64,000 bases of DNA from Rhodococcus sp. 06-235-1A. Lineage in GTDB: Bacteria; Actinomycetota; Actinomycetes; Mycobacteriales; Mycobacteriaceae. Both the position numbers and the translations under genes were made by a program. This document shows positions 36,555-45,549 of this stretch, one piece after another. The DNA lies in contig NZ_NOYI01000011.1 of NCBI RefSeq assembly GCF_002258785.1, forward strand, positions 62,001-126,000, in the 5' to 3' direction. How positions within the stretch are numbered: position 1 is the first letter of the stretch; every line of letters begins with the position of its first letter. Under the pieces are notes generated by a model. That model ran no database searches and had not been told where the DNA came from. It saw only the letters and a list, made by a program, of their open reading frames with translations.

Positions 36555-38140
36555 CTTTGGTGGCCCCACCTGAGACGGTGGTGTCGCCGGACTCGAAAAC
36601 GCCACGTCGATGGTGGAAGCTCGCTCTGGCGGCCGGGATCGCCGCTCTCGGTGTAGTTGTTCTCGTTCCGTTGGTGGTCATCGTGATCGTCACGTCGTCG
36701 GGTTCGAGCGGCTGCGCTCCCACGGTCTCGTCCGGTGCCGGTGGAGATGACTCGTCGCCGTTGACACCGTCCGGTCCGATCGGTAAGCCGACCCGCGATG
36801 GCACGACCACGATGACGTCCCCCTTCGGGCAGCGGTGGGGGACGATGCACCGAGGTGTCGACTTCGCAGGCCCGATCGGTACCCCGATCTACGCGGCCCT
36901 CGACGGCACTGTCGTCAAAGCTGAGCCCGCTCAAGGCTTCGGAATGTGGATCGTTCTCGACTCGATCGTCGACGGAAAACCGGTCTCCACCGTGTACGGG
37001 CATATGTACCCCAACGGTGTCCTCGTCAAAGAGGGACAACAGGTCAAGGTCGGCGACCATATTGCCGACATCGGCAATGCCGGCGGTTCCACCGGCCCAC
37101 ATCTGCACTTCGAGTACTGGGAAGGTGGCCGTCTGCAGGGCGGTACGGCTATCGACCCGATGATCAAACTCGGTCAGGCAGGGAGCCCGCAATCGGCCGG
37201 TGCTGGTTCACCGACCGGCGTCGGCACTGCTGTCGATTGTGGCTTCGGCACGGCCGGCGGAGATCTCCGAACCGGGTCCGCGCCGCCGGAGTTCGAGCCG
37301 TGGATTCGCAAAGCAGGGGCTGTGTGCCCGGGCGTGAGTGCTCCTCTGATCGCTTCTCAGCTCTCTGCAGAGAACGGGTTCCGCTACGGTCCCAACGCTC
37401 CGGTATCGAGCACCGGCGCGATGGGACCGGCACAATTCATGCCCGGTACATGGGCGACGTGGGGCAAGGATTACGACGGAGACGGCCGGGCCGATCCGAA
37501 CTCAATCGGCGACGCTGTTATCTCGCAAGCCCACTTCATGTGCGCCATCAACGGCGATATCACCGCCGCCATCGCAGCAGGAAAAGTCAAGGGTGACCCG
37601 ACGGCACTGACCATTGCCGCCTACAACGCGGGCCCCGGCGCAGTGCTCGCCGCCGGCGGAATGCCGTCCGGCGGTGACTACACCACGCAAACACAGCCCT
37701 ATGTGGCGAAGATTCTGGCCGGACAAGCGCAGTACACATCCGAAGGTTCCATAGGCCGCTTCGTGCCGACCGGCGCTGACGGAGACAATGTCGTCGAGGC
37801 CGCACGCCAGTACCTCGGAACCCCCTACGTTTGGGGCGGCGGAGATATCAACGGTCCCTCCCGAGGGGGATTCGACTGCTCGGGCCTGACGAGTTTCGCC
37901 TACTTTTCGGGCAAGAACATCACCCTGCCCCGCACATCCGAGGCCCAGTGGGGAGTGGGCTCGGAGATCCCGATCGATCAAGCGATGCCCGGTGATCTCG
38001 TGTTCGGATCGTTCGAGGCGAACGGCCCAGGGCACGTCGGCATCTATATCGGTGGCGGCCAGATGATCCATGCCCCCACCACAGGAGACGTCGTCAAGCA
38101 GGCTCCGCTCATGGCTGGAATGAAAGCTCGGAGGATCTGA
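36551..38140 (+). CDS. Triple cell-wall hydrolase: M23 peptidase + lytic transglycosylase + NlpC/P60
   Basis: A 529-residue protein with one N-terminal membrane anchor (residues ~23-47). Domain 1 is a LytM/M23 zinc endopeptidase: H100-x-x-x-D104 and H184-L-H186. Domain 2 is a lytic transglycosylase with Glu274 in S-A-E-N-G-F and G-A-M-G-P-A-Q-F-M-P near residue 290. Domain 3 is NlpC/P60: D-C443-S-G, G-H495-V-G-I-Y and H507. All catalytic residues are intact. It opens peptidoglycan for the transfer channel. Gram-positive conjugation systems usually have two of these domains; three in one chain is less common. ATG 36551 overlaps the preceding stop. Confidence 0.92.
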   Translation: MTLVAPPETVVSPDSKTPRRWWKLALAAGIAALGVVVLVPLVVIVIVTSSGSSGCAPTVSSGAGGDDSSPLTPSGPIGKPTRDGTTTMTSPFGQRWGTMHRGVDFAGPIGTPIYAALDGTVVKAEPAQGFGMWIVLDSIVDGKPVSTVYGHMYPNGVLVKEGQQVKVGDHIADIGNAGGSTGPHLHFEYWEGGRLQGGTAIDPMIKLGQAGSPQSAGAGSPTGVGTAVDCGFGTAGGDLRTGSAPPEFEPWIRKAGAVCPGVSAPLIASQLSAENGFRYGPNAPVSSTGAMGPAQFMPGTWATWGKDYDGDGRADPNSIGDAVISQAHFMCAINGDITAAIAAGKVKGDPTALTIAAYNAGPGAVLAAGGMPSGGDYTTQTQPYVAKILAGQAQYTSEGSIGRFVPTGADGDNVVEAARQYLGTPYVWGGGDINGPSRGGFDCSGLTSFAYFSGKNITLPRTSEAQWGVGSEIPIDQAMPGDLVFGSFEANGPGHVGIYIGGGQMIHAPTTGDVVKQAPLMAGMKARRI

Positions 38141-38739
38141 TGTCCATTGTCGGCCGACGCCTTATAGCCGTACTCGTCGCCGTTGTAGCCGTGGTGGCCA
38201 TCGCCTGGTCCTGCAGCTCACCCGACCCCGATGAGCCTGCTTCGATACCGGAGACAACGAGCGGGCCGATCGCGCCTGCACTACCCGAGATCACCCCACA
38301 GCCGTTCGAGACAACCGAGATCCCCGCTCCGATCAACAGCGATGCCGCCGCCGCGGAGACCGTAATCCGACAAGCATTGACGACCTCGTTCACCTGGTAC
38401 CCCAGCACCGACACGAGCTCGACCGATGCTTTTCTGCGCGCCCGCCGATGGTTCACCGACAACCTCGCGGCTCAACTTTCCACCCCTGCAACGACCGAGC
38501 GCGGCCCAGGTGCCCAGTGGGAACAGTGGAAGGAAGAAGACGCCGAAATCACCGCGACCGTCTCGATCGGCTGCTCCGGATGCCCGGCAGATACCGCCGA
38601 GCGAATCTATCGAGTCGCGGAGATAACGCAATCGGCCGTCACCTCGGACGCCACGGTCCCCGTCGACTCCACCACGACCGTGTGGGTATCGGCAGTGCTG
38701 ACCGCAGCCGGGTGGAGTGTGGACACGCTCGACTTCTGA
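38140..38739 (+). CDS. Exported/lipoprotein-like protein ending the transfer operon
   Basis: A 199-residue protein with a hydrophobic N-terminal segment (about residues 8-24) followed by W-S-C-S-S-P-D-P, which could be a lipobox-like Cys or a simple anchor. The rest is a Thr/Pro-rich linker and a soluble domain (~residues 70-199) that might be NTF2-like. The start overlaps the hydrolase stop (ATG at 38140). Exact role in transfer unknown. Confidence 0.6.
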   Translation: MSIVGRRLIAVLVAVVAVVAIAWSCSSPDPDEPASIPETTSGPIAPALPEITPQPFETTEIPAPINSDAAAAETVIRQALTTSFTWYPSTDTSSTDAFLRARRWFTDNLAAQLSTPATTERGPGAQWEQWKEEDAEITATVSIGCSGCPADTAERIYRVAEITQSAVTSDATVPVDSTTTVWVSAVLTAAGWSVDTLDF

Positions 38740-39400
38740 CGTCTCGCCGGTCCCGACTACGAATGGCCGCCGGCCGCTGAACCGACTGCCCTGGGCAGGG
38801 ACCACGCCTCACGATCGATGTGTCCGTGCCCGGTCACCGTCGCTCATGACCCTCCCGCGCTCCCTGGCAACGGAATGCGTCGACGCCTGACTCGCAGATC
38901 CTCGATGCAAAGACCAGACCCTCAGGCAGCCTGTGCATATCGAATCTCGTGGCGGTCATGCCGGCGCGGCAGTTGATGGAAGAACTCTGCTCAAGGGTGC
39001 GTGAGAGGGGAATCGAACGACATCCAATGAGCCGTTGATGAGGCACCGATGCTGAAGCAAATCGGGGGTTATATGCCCCGGATGTGGGAAGGTCGCTGCA
39101 AGCCTTGCTCGCTTCGCTTCGCCGTTTGCAGCGTACCCCCCATGTCAAGGGGTGTCGAGCGCACATAGCTACTCCTGGGACGGTCGGTCGCAACACGGGA
39201 CTCGACGTGCCGGTCCCCGGCCGCACCATCACCGATAGACCACCGGTGACCGATCGGTGCGCCACTGATGAGGCAATGAACGCATGCGCTGCTGCGCGAG
39301 ATGAAGGGTTGTTCGGAAAAAGATTCCCCGCAGCTGTCACAGAAGTCGGCCCATCTGGATCTACCTGTTCTCGAGAAGGCACGACGAGACAGGGAGTCCC
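38740..39400. other. 661-bp intergenic region between two transfer operons
   Basis: No convincing gene. A short hairpin GGGGGTTATATGCCCC lies at 39064-39079, several A-rich stretches occur near 39316, and the bipartite element occupies 39335-39372. A tRNA-like T-arm (AATCGAAC at 39011) lacks pairing arms. A transfer origin could lie here, but no relaxase or known oriT pattern supports it. Confidence 0.4.
39335..39372 (+). promoter_or_regulatory. Bipartite element upstream of transfer operon 2
   Basis: TGTCACAG (39335-39342), 14 bases, then GGATCTACCTGTTCTC (39357-39372). Both blocks are identical to those at 29235-29272, with the same 14-base gap. The next start codon is 28 bases downstream. 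The intervening bases differ, so this is site conservation rather than a simple duplication. Confidence 0.65.
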
Positions 39401-39829
39401 ATGAGCGCACCGACACGACTACACGTAGCGAGGGCACGGTCGAGAAGCAGCCGATCCACGTCCGGCCCCCTCAGCTCTGTCATCGATCGGGGAGCGCTAC
39501 CCAACTTCGCTCGCATCGAGACGTTCAAGCTCAACGATCCCGCGGACCGGATCGTGACCATCGCAACCACCGACGAGGTCTGGTCACTCGTCGTCGAGTG
39601 GGATTCGAGCAACCTGCTCGTCGATTCCGAGGACGAGCGATTGATCAGGCTCGTCGATGCGGCGGTCCGCGCAGTCCGTTGCCGGGCCAATGCCGCGTGC
39701 GGTTTCACCCTCGACTACAACCCGTCCCATCTCAACAACGAAGTCGGTCGCCGCAGCGTTGCACTGACCGCGACGATGCGTCGGACTTCCGGTGAGGAAT
39801 TCCTGATCACGATTACCCGGGATGCGTGA
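39401..39829 (+). CDS. Hypothetical protein before coupling ATPase
   Basis: A 142-residue protein; ATG 39401 has AGGGAG 6 bases upstream. After a basic Ser/Arg-rich N-terminus (residues 1-28) the chain alternates strands and one helix (L-I-R-L-V-D-A-A-V-R-A-V-R). Its stop overlaps the FtsK-like gene start. No family recognised; likely a cytoplasmic accessory of the coupling protein. Confidence 0.6.
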   Translation: MSAPTRLHVARARSRSSRSTSGPLSSVIDRGALPNFARIETFKLNDPADRIVTIATTDEVWSLVVEWDSSNLLVDSEDERLIRLVDAAVRAVRCRANAACGFTLDYNPSHLNNEVGRRSVALTATMRRTSGEEFLITITRDA

Positions 39830-42084
39830 TGTGCGCGCTACCTAGTCCGACTCAGGCTCCCCTCGACGGATACCGGTCGCTGCGTGATGCACCCTCGCTT
39901 GAGCCCCGAAACAATCCGTGGATCCGCAACTGCGTGCTCTGCGTGACCGGTGGAGTCGTGTCGGCAGCACTGGGCCCGATACTCGACCTCGACACCGCGA
40001 TCGCATGGGGTGGGGGAGCCCTCGGCGTCGGGGCGGGCGCGGCAGTCAGCTACAACGGCTATCGAGCCACGATCCGAGCCGAGGAGACCGATCGGGCTAT
40101 TGAGCAGCTCTGCAGGCTGACCGCTGCACCGCCGACCCGCGATGTAATGACGGCGACTCGGTGGAGCGGACAATGGCCCGGCCGCCCGGGCCGGATCACC
40201 GTCCGATACCAGTCGGCCGCGCTCCTTCTCGACGAACAGTGGGAGCCCCGCGTCGTCGAACTGCTCTCCCAGCAGAACTGGGGCCGATACCGGATCCAGA
40301 AGCACAACACACGCAAACGCCGACTCGTTCTCGTCCCAGACACTCGGTCCGTCTCCGAGACGCACCTATCGCCCGAACTCGTCAAAGCCACGCGCACAAT
40401 TCTCGCGCTGCTGGGGCCGACCGGAAAGATCACCAAGCACGAGACGGACTCGAGCACCGGGGATCTACTCGCTGTCGAAGCCACTCACGAAGTAGGACAT
40501 CGACTCGAGTCCGAGGGCTATCGGGCCCGAGTGCAGCGCGTGGTGAGCGTCAATCTGCCCGGGCGGTGGCGTGCTCGCTGGAACCTCGAAACGGACTGGG
40601 TGCGTTTCGAGGTGCGTCCGACCTTTCCGAAGAAGCTCTACAACCCGGCCGGTCTCGTCGACGAAAAGTCCGCTGTCGACCTCAGCGACCTGGCGCACTC
40701 CGACTACGACTCGGTCGCGATTTCGTACGGCGAAGACGAGGACGGCAACCCCATGGTGTGGCGGCCGGCGATCGACCCGCACTTCATGCTCGTCGGCGCA
40801 TCCGGAACCGGAAAGACCGTCACCGCTCACACCCTGCTGACACAGCTCACCGCGCACGGCTGGCCTGTGTGGGTCGTCGACGGAAAAGGGGTCGAGTTCT
40901 TGGGGTTCCAGGACTGGCCGAACGTGCAGATCGTCGCCAGTCACATGGAGCACCAGATCGCAGTAATTCATCGGTTCTGGAAGCTGATGGAAACCCGGTA
41001 CTCGCTGATCGTCAACGGAGAAGCTACCGAGGCCGACTTCGAGCCTGTCGTTCTGTTCATCGACGAGTACGCCGATTTCCGAGGCAACCTGCTCAACTGG
41101 TACTCGAGCATCAAAGGTAAGGGCGACCCCACCAAGCCGAAGACCCTCCAGGAAGTGGCGTCGATCGGGCGAAAAGGTCGCACAGCGAAGTGCCACATGG
41201 TGTTGGGAACGCAGCGTCCCGATGCCGAGTACTTCGGCGGAGACATGCGAGACAACTTTCGCCAGCGCGTATCGATGGGTCGGTTGAGTCCGCAGGGCGC
41301 GATGATGATGTGGGAATCGGCAACCACCGGAGTCGGTATCCCGCGCGGATGTCGTGGGCGTGCGACCAGTGTCAACGACCACAACCAAGCCGTCGAAATT
41401 CAGACCTACTTCACTCCCGACCCCCGCAAAACCGCGCCAGACACTGAGGACGCCGCAGTGCTGGACCGCCTGCGTCCTATCGAAGTGCGGCACGAGCGGT
41501 TGGTGATTCTCGACCCGGATCCCGGCGGCACCGAGGACGGAGAAGAAGAGATCCGCTTCCATCACGTCACCGGTGCGCCGTGGGCGCGCGCGGCGAACCA
41601 TCCCAACCTCGATCCCGTCGCCAGGCGAAAGACTCGCGCGGACAGTGAGACCGCTCGTCGCGCTTCGTCGCCGATGGCAATGCTCAACCTCGACACCCCC
41701 GCCGTTCGCGGGCCCGCGCACGACTCTCAGACGCCGAAAGAGGAGCATGCCGTCCTCGTGCCGGCCTCGCCGGTGCGCTTCGACCGCCCGCACCTGCAGG
41801 TGGTGCCCGACTCCGACTCGGACGTCGATGTCGACGACTGGGAAGGCTACGGCGAATCCGAAGACACCGCCCCGGTCGACCTCGTGGCCGGCGACCTGAT
41901 TCTCCTCGACGAGGACGCCGGGATCTGGGTGGTCGTCGACAACGAGCCCGACATCTACGGCGACGACTCCGGCGACGACATGGTCGGGCTGACCTGGCGC
42001 GGCGACGGCGATGCCGAGGGGATGCTCGACATTCCTCTCGATGTGACCGTTCAAGTTCGTCGCCCTCTTGCCCTCGCCACCTGA
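39826..42084 (+). CDS. FtsK/SpoIIIE-type conjugative coupling ATPase
   Basis: A 752-residue protein. Two weak hydrophobic segments near residues 35-75 are followed by an FtsK-type ATPase: Walker A G-A-S-G-T-G-K-T (324-331), Walker B V-L-F-I-D-E-Y-A-D-F (~408-417), and G-T-Q-R-P-D-A-E-Y (sensor-like). It is like TcpA or TraB-type coupling proteins that move DNA to the channel. Acidic C-terminal tail (~residues 660-752). GTG 39826 and ATG 39829 are both possible starts. Confidence 0.88.
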   Translation: MMCALPSPTQAPLDGYRSLRDAPSLEPRNNPWIRNCVLCVTGGVVSAALGPILDLDTAIAWGGGALGVGAGAAVSYNGYRATIRAEETDRAIEQLCRLTAAPPTRDVMTATRWSGQWPGRPGRITVRYQSAALLLDEQWEPRVVELLSQQNWGRYRIQKHNTRKRRLVLVPDTRSVSETHLSPELVKATRTILALLGPTGKITKHETDSSTGDLLAVEATHEVGHRLESEGYRARVQRVVSVNLPGRWRARWNLETDWVRFEVRPTFPKKLYNPAGLVDEKSAVDLSDLAHSDYDSVAISYGEDEDGNPMVWRPAIDPHFMLVGASGTGKTVTAHTLLTQLTAHGWPVWVVDGKGVEFLGFQDWPNVQIVASHMEHQIAVIHRFWKLMETRYSLIVNGEATEADFEPVVLFIDEYADFRGNLLNWYSSIKGKGDPTKPKTLQEVASIGRKGRTAKCHMVLGTQRPDAEYFGGDMRDNFRQRVSMGRLSPQGAMMMWESATTGVGIPRGCRGRATSVNDHNQAVEIQTYFTPDPRKTAPDTEDAAVLDRLRPIEVRHERLVILDPDPGGTEDGEEEIRFHHVTGAPWARAANHPNLDPVARRKTRADSETARRASSPMAMLNLDTPAVRGPAHDSQTPKEEHAVLVPASPVRFDRPHLQVVPDSDSDVDVDDWEGYGESEDTAPVDLVAGDLILLDEDAGIWVVVDNEPDIYGDDSGDDMVGLTWRGDGDAEGMLDIPLDVTVQVRRPLALAT

Positions 42085-42126
42085 ATCACCCTGCGAGACA
42101 CACACGATCAGAAGAGGAACAACCAC

Positions 42127-42459
42127 ATGCCCCAGCACGGCAACAACAGCAAAGCCCTCTCAGACGACGATCAGATGGCGCTAATCTGGATCGCCCCACT
42201 CGCGGCCACCATGGCTCTCGGATCCGCAGGCCTGTGGTGGTCGACAGCCATCGCCTGGATGGTCGACCACTCCATCCTGATCGCCAGTGAGGCATCCCCA
42301 ATGGTGGCGATCCCGGCATCGGACGGTGCCGGTCTCGACGGTCGACGACTGATCATCGCTCTCGCTGTCGTCATCGCACTCGGGGCCGTCGCGATCAGCG
42401 CCGGCCGCACCGCCTATTCAGCCCGACAGGCTCGTCTGCACCGAGGTGACCGGGGATGA
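42127..42459 (+). CDS. Small two-TM membrane protein
   Basis: A 110-residue protein with hydrophobic segments at about residues 18-42 and 77-95. AGAAGAGGA lies ahead of ATG 42127. The stop overlaps the next gene (ATGA at 42456). Probably part of the transfer operon. No family recognised. Confidence 0.6.
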   Translation: MPQHGNNSKALSDDDQMALIWIAPLAATMALGSAGLWWSTAIAWMVDHSILIASEASPMVAIPASDGAGLDGRRLIIALAVVIALGAVAISAGRTAYSARQARLHRGDRG

Positions 42460-42884
42460 GAACGAAAGCCACCAGTGGTCGCCGCGCAGAACTACGCGCG
42501 ATCGCGAGCAGAGAATCGTTCACGATGCCACTCGGACAGTGTGTCCGAGACAGCAACTGGGCCCCGCGTGAAGTGACCGTCGCAGAGATGCTGCAGTCAC
42601 GGCTCCCACGCCTCGAACGCCGCCGGCAAGCAACCCTCGCTGCAGCGGATCTCCTCGAAGCATGCGAGATCTGCCCGCTCGCAGCCTTCGTCGCATGCCG
42701 AACAAGAGCCGAGGCAGATCGCTATACCGGCGTTGCGGCCGGCGGACTGTACGACCGCGGCGCTCTCATCACCGAAGAAAAACGACCCGACGGTCTGGAC
42801 GCGATGCACCCCCGCGAGGTAGTGTCCCCAACATCTGATGTGCGGTCTGACCAACCGCATCAACTGAAAAGGGATGCACTATGA
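42456..42884 (+). CDS. WhiB-like putative iron-sulfur regulator (atypical)
   Basis: A 142-residue protein with Q-C-V-R-D near residue 28 and A-C-E-I-C-P-L-A-A-F-V-A-C in the middle, followed by G-V-A-A-G-G-L-Y-D, which matches the WhiB beta-turn (G-V/I-W-G-G). The Cys spacing in the second half is C-x2-C-x7-C, two residues longer than the usual WhiB C-x2-C-x5-C. It may be a divergent WhiB protein or a zinc protein. Plasmids of Rhodococcus and mycobacteria often carry WhiB-like regulators. ATGA overlaps couple it to both neighbours. Confidence 0.55.
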   Translation: MRTKATSGRRAELRAIASRESFTMPLGQCVRDSNWAPREVTVAEMLQSRLPRLERRRQATLAAADLLEACEICPLAAFVACRTRAEADRYTGVAAGGLYDRGALITEEKRPDGLDAMHPREVVSPTSDVRSDQPHQLKRDAL

Positions 42885-43867
42885 CTGACGTCGACGTGGT
42901 TTCGCGTACGCAAAATAAACTTCCCCCCGCACTGTGTGATGCAGTGCCCGATAGCAATACAATGAATCGCGACCGGAATACCGGTTCATGGAGTTGCTCG
43001 ACGACGCCGAGGGGTGGTTCCTTCGGTCCGACGAGCGACGGCAGTGGTGCTGCGTGTGCGCAGCCTCGCTCCGCTCCCACGGCGGGATCTAACAGAACAT
43101 CTCGCCGTGGGAGTACCTCATCGGTGCCCTCCGGCCCGGCCCGCCGCCATCTGCTGTCCTTACGGCTCGGCGGCATGCCCGACCAGATGATCCTCGACCT
43201 GACGAAGCTCAACCTCAGCGATCTGGAAACGGTCGCCAACCTCAGATGTACCGAGATCACCGCGAGCATCTCGAAAGCGATTCTCGGCGTCACCTTCCAC
43301 CCCAGCCGGGGTCGGGCGATGACACTCGGTGTCGGAGCTCAGCGACGAATCCGGGCACTCGTCGCGATGGGCTACTCGGTGCAAGCGCTGTCCGAATTGA
43401 CCAGACTGTCGGTCCCCAAGCTCTCGACGTTGCCGTCTGATCAAGTCGTCCCCAGTGAGGTCTGGTCCGTCATCAACGATGTCTACGACCAGATCTCCAT
43501 GACACCAGGTCCGGACGAACATGTACGGAACGCAGCCCGCGAGCAGGGATGGGCGACGCCTCTTGCTTGGGACGACGACGAAATCGACGACCCCCGAGCG
43601 CGTCCGCATTCGCCCCGAGGCATCCGCGGCATCGACGAGGCGGCCGTCTACCGTCGGTTGTGCGGCGAATGGCGACTGCCGCTCACACTTGCAGAGCAGG
43701 CAGAGATCGTCTCGATCGCGCTTCGGCGGCAGTGGTCCACGGAGCATCTCGCGGACGTGCTCGGAATCGATCTCGGCTCAGCGCTGAAGAAGAAGATTCG
43801 CTACCGTGCCCGGATGGCCGTGTACGCCGCTCGTTCTGATGGTGAACGAGAAGCTGATGCTGCGTAG
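42881..43867 (+). CDS. Actinobacterial plasmid/phage HTH regulator
   Basis: A 328-residue reading. Residues ~95-328 form a clear family seen in actinophages and plasmids: G-A-Q-R-R-I-R-A-L-V-A-M-G-Y-S then a HTH-like segment, S-M-T-P-G-P-D-E-H-V-R, and G-W-A-T-P-L-A-W-D-D-D-E-I-D-D-P. Residues 1-94 are low-complexity and unlike the rest. ATG 42881 overlaps the WhiB-like stop, but GTG/ATG codons near 43174 (M-P-D-Q-M) may be the true start. A 34-codon frame at 42988-43092 with a C-C-V-C motif overlaps the doubtful part. Confidence 0.6.
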   Translation: MTDVDVVSRTQNKLPPALCDAVPDSNTMNRDRNTGSWSCSTTPRGGSFGPTSDGSGAACAQPRSAPTAGSNRTSRRGSTSSVPSGPARRHLLSLRLGGMPDQMILDLTKLNLSDLETVANLRCTEITASISKAILGVTFHPSRGRAMTLGVGAQRRIRALVAMGYSVQALSELTRLSVPKLSTLPSDQVVPSEVWSVINDVYDQISMTPGPDEHVRNAAREQGWATPLAWDDDEIDDPRARPHSPRGIRGIDEAAVYRRLCGEWRLPLTLAEQAEIVSIALRRQWSTEHLADVLGIDLGSALKKKIRYRARMAVYAARSDGEREADAA

Positions 43868-44639
43868 CGACTACGTCAGAAGTGTCGTTGTCGCCCTGGT
43901 GGCAGGCCTCCTCTGGGTCTTGATCGTGGCCTCGTCGGCATCCTGGGCCGGCACCCAGGCAGGAACCGAGATTGCGGCTGTCAACCGCATCTCGATCGTT
44001 GCGATGGCTGGGATCGTCGGCGCACTTCTGGCGGCCGCGCTGCGGCCCACGGTCATCGCAGTGTGTGAACGGGTCGAGATCTCTGTCGACGAGGCGGCGC
44101 TGGGGACGAAAGTTCCCGTCATCGTCTCCGGCGTCGTGTGGGGCGTCGTCTCTGTGCCCGCCAGCACTCCGACGAGTTCACCGCATGCGGCTTTGGTGTT
44201 CTTGGCTCTCGTATTGCCCTGGATTGCATGGATCGACCAACGCGTGCAACGGATTCCGACCGCTCTTGCGTATCTGGCCGCCAGCGGAACTGCAGCAATG
44301 ATCTTGCTCACCGGTGTCGTTCACGGCACCTGGGGCGCGGTCGGCCGCGCCCTCCTCGCCGGCCCTACAGCAGGTGTGGTGTTCTTCGCGCTTGCCGTTC
44401 TTCTGCGCGGCGGAATCGGTATCGGTGATGCGCGCCTGACGGTCTCGCTCGCGATGGTCCTCGGCTACGTCGGCTGGACGGCTCTCCCTGCGGCGCTGGT
44501 GTTCTCGATCCTGACGGCATTCGTCGGAGTGATCGTCGCCCGAGTTCTTCGAGCGATCCGATCCGAGCCTGCGCGGTCGCATATCGCGCTGGGCCCGTAT
44601 CTCGTACTCGGCACCGCGCTCGCCCTCGTCGCGTCCTGA
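43857..44639 (+). CDS. Prepilin peptidase (A24 family)
   Basis: A 260-residue membrane protein with about 7 hydrophobic segments. The two aspartates of the A24 active site are visible: W-I-A-W-I-D-Q-R-V-Q-R-I-P and G-I-G-I-G-D-A-R-L (the GxGD motif). It would cut type IV prepilins or pseudopilins. ATG 43857 has AGAAG close upstream; ATG 43839 is possible. No prepilin gene is obvious in the window, so the substrate may be chromosomal or beyond the window. Confidence 0.78.
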   Translation: MLRSDYVRSVVVALVAGLLWVLIVASSASWAGTQAGTEIAAVNRISIVAMAGIVGALLAAALRPTVIAVCERVEISVDEAALGTKVPVIVSGVVWGVVSVPASTPTSSPHAALVFLALVLPWIAWIDQRVQRIPTALAYLAASGTAAMILLTGVVHGTWGAVGRALLAGPTAGVVFFALAVLLRGGIGIGDARLTVSLAMVLGYVGWTALPAALVFSILTAFVGVIVARVLRAIRSEPARSHIALGPYLVLGTALALVAS

Positions 44640-44722
44640 CCCTTCTCCTCCCTGCACGTCGTCCTGCCACAGATTTCTTTTCTTCCCCGAACTCGACAGC
44701 TCCCGAAGAGGTGATCGCCATC

Positions 44723-45472
44723 ATGGCGAAGACACATCAGACCGCATGGACAGCCATTGCCGCAGCCGCGATGGTCGCTGTGGCGGCCGCGGCTGCCGTG
44801 GTGATCACGACGGATCACCACGAGGCCGACACTGCGCCACCACCACCCCAGGTCTTCCACGACGTCATCACCGTTGCGAGCCTTCTCGACGCCCTGCCCG
44901 TCGTCGACGATATCGACAGCACGGCCAGGTGGCCCGACGGTCAGCGCTCGGCGGAACTGCTCGTGCGGCCGCCAGGCAGCGATCACGGATGCGACACCAA
45001 GAACATCGCATTGGCAGCGGAGCTCGACGACGTCACATTCGCTGTCGGAACGGAAAATTGCGTTGTGGCACAGGGCGTGTTGAACGATCCATACACCGGT
45101 GTCACCGTCGAATTCGATGCAGCATCCGAAAAAGATGCTGCAGCAATCGATTACGTCTACCCGTTGGACGCGGCGTGGGCGTTGGGCGCGGCTGCATGGG
45201 CACCCGAACAGCAGCAACGATTCGTCAGCGACGTCCACAACAACATCATCGTCGCCAGCGCGCAGGCAGTCGAACACCGAGCCCAACGTGGGCTTTCTCA
45301 GTGGCATCCGAACAACGACGACCTCGCATGTGCATTCGCGGCGAAATACCTTCGCGTGGCGCAGACATACGCCTTGCCCATCACCCGCGGCGATGCCGCC
45401 GCGGCCACGCAACTCTGCGGCCTCGACAACACCGCTGCGACCCCTGCGGGCGAGACCGAACCGGCGAACTGA
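44723..45472 (+). CDS. Secreted/anchored HNH-like (DUF1524-type) protein with degenerate active site
   Basis: A 249-residue protein with an N-terminal membrane segment (about residues 8-30). The C-terminal half follows the secreted HNH/DUF1524 pattern: a D-x-V-x-P-L-x-x-A-W, W-A-P-E-Q-Q-Q-R-F-V-S-D, N-N-I-I-V-A-S-A, W-H-P, then C-A-F-A-A-K-Y. The catalytic His that normally follows Asp/Glu is Tyr here (I-D-Y-V-Y-P-L), and the later S-K-G-D segment is missing. It is probably not a nuclease. A binding or exclusion role is possible. Start ATG 44723 has GAAGAGG upstream. Confidence 0.6.
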   Translation: MAKTHQTAWTAIAAAAMVAVAAAAAVVITTDHHEADTAPPPPQVFHDVITVASLLDALPVVDDIDSTARWPDGQRSAELLVRPPGSDHGCDTKNIALAAELDDVTFAVGTENCVVAQGVLNDPYTGVTVEFDAASEKDAAAIDYVYPLDAAWALGAAAWAPEQQQRFVSDVHNNIIVASAQAVEHRAQRGLSQWHPNNDDLACAFAAKYLRVAQTYALPITRGDAAAATQLCGLDNTAATPAGETEPAN

Positions 45473-45549
45473 CCACACGATCGGCCACACAAATCTCCTC
45501 CCCAAGAGGAAATGAAAGTCCCTCGCACACAACACGAAAGAAGGAAATC

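Noticed and set aside
39001..39030. tRNA-like T-arm (AATCGAAC with flanking GGGG) on the minus strand
   Set aside because: The bases on the other side do not pair as a T-stem and no acceptor or anticodon arm can be drawn. It may be a chance match or an old att remnant.
40465..42138. 557-codon minus-strand open frame
   Set aside because: It is a mirror of the FtsK-like gene on the plus strand, caused by high GC at third positions; no recognisable motif.
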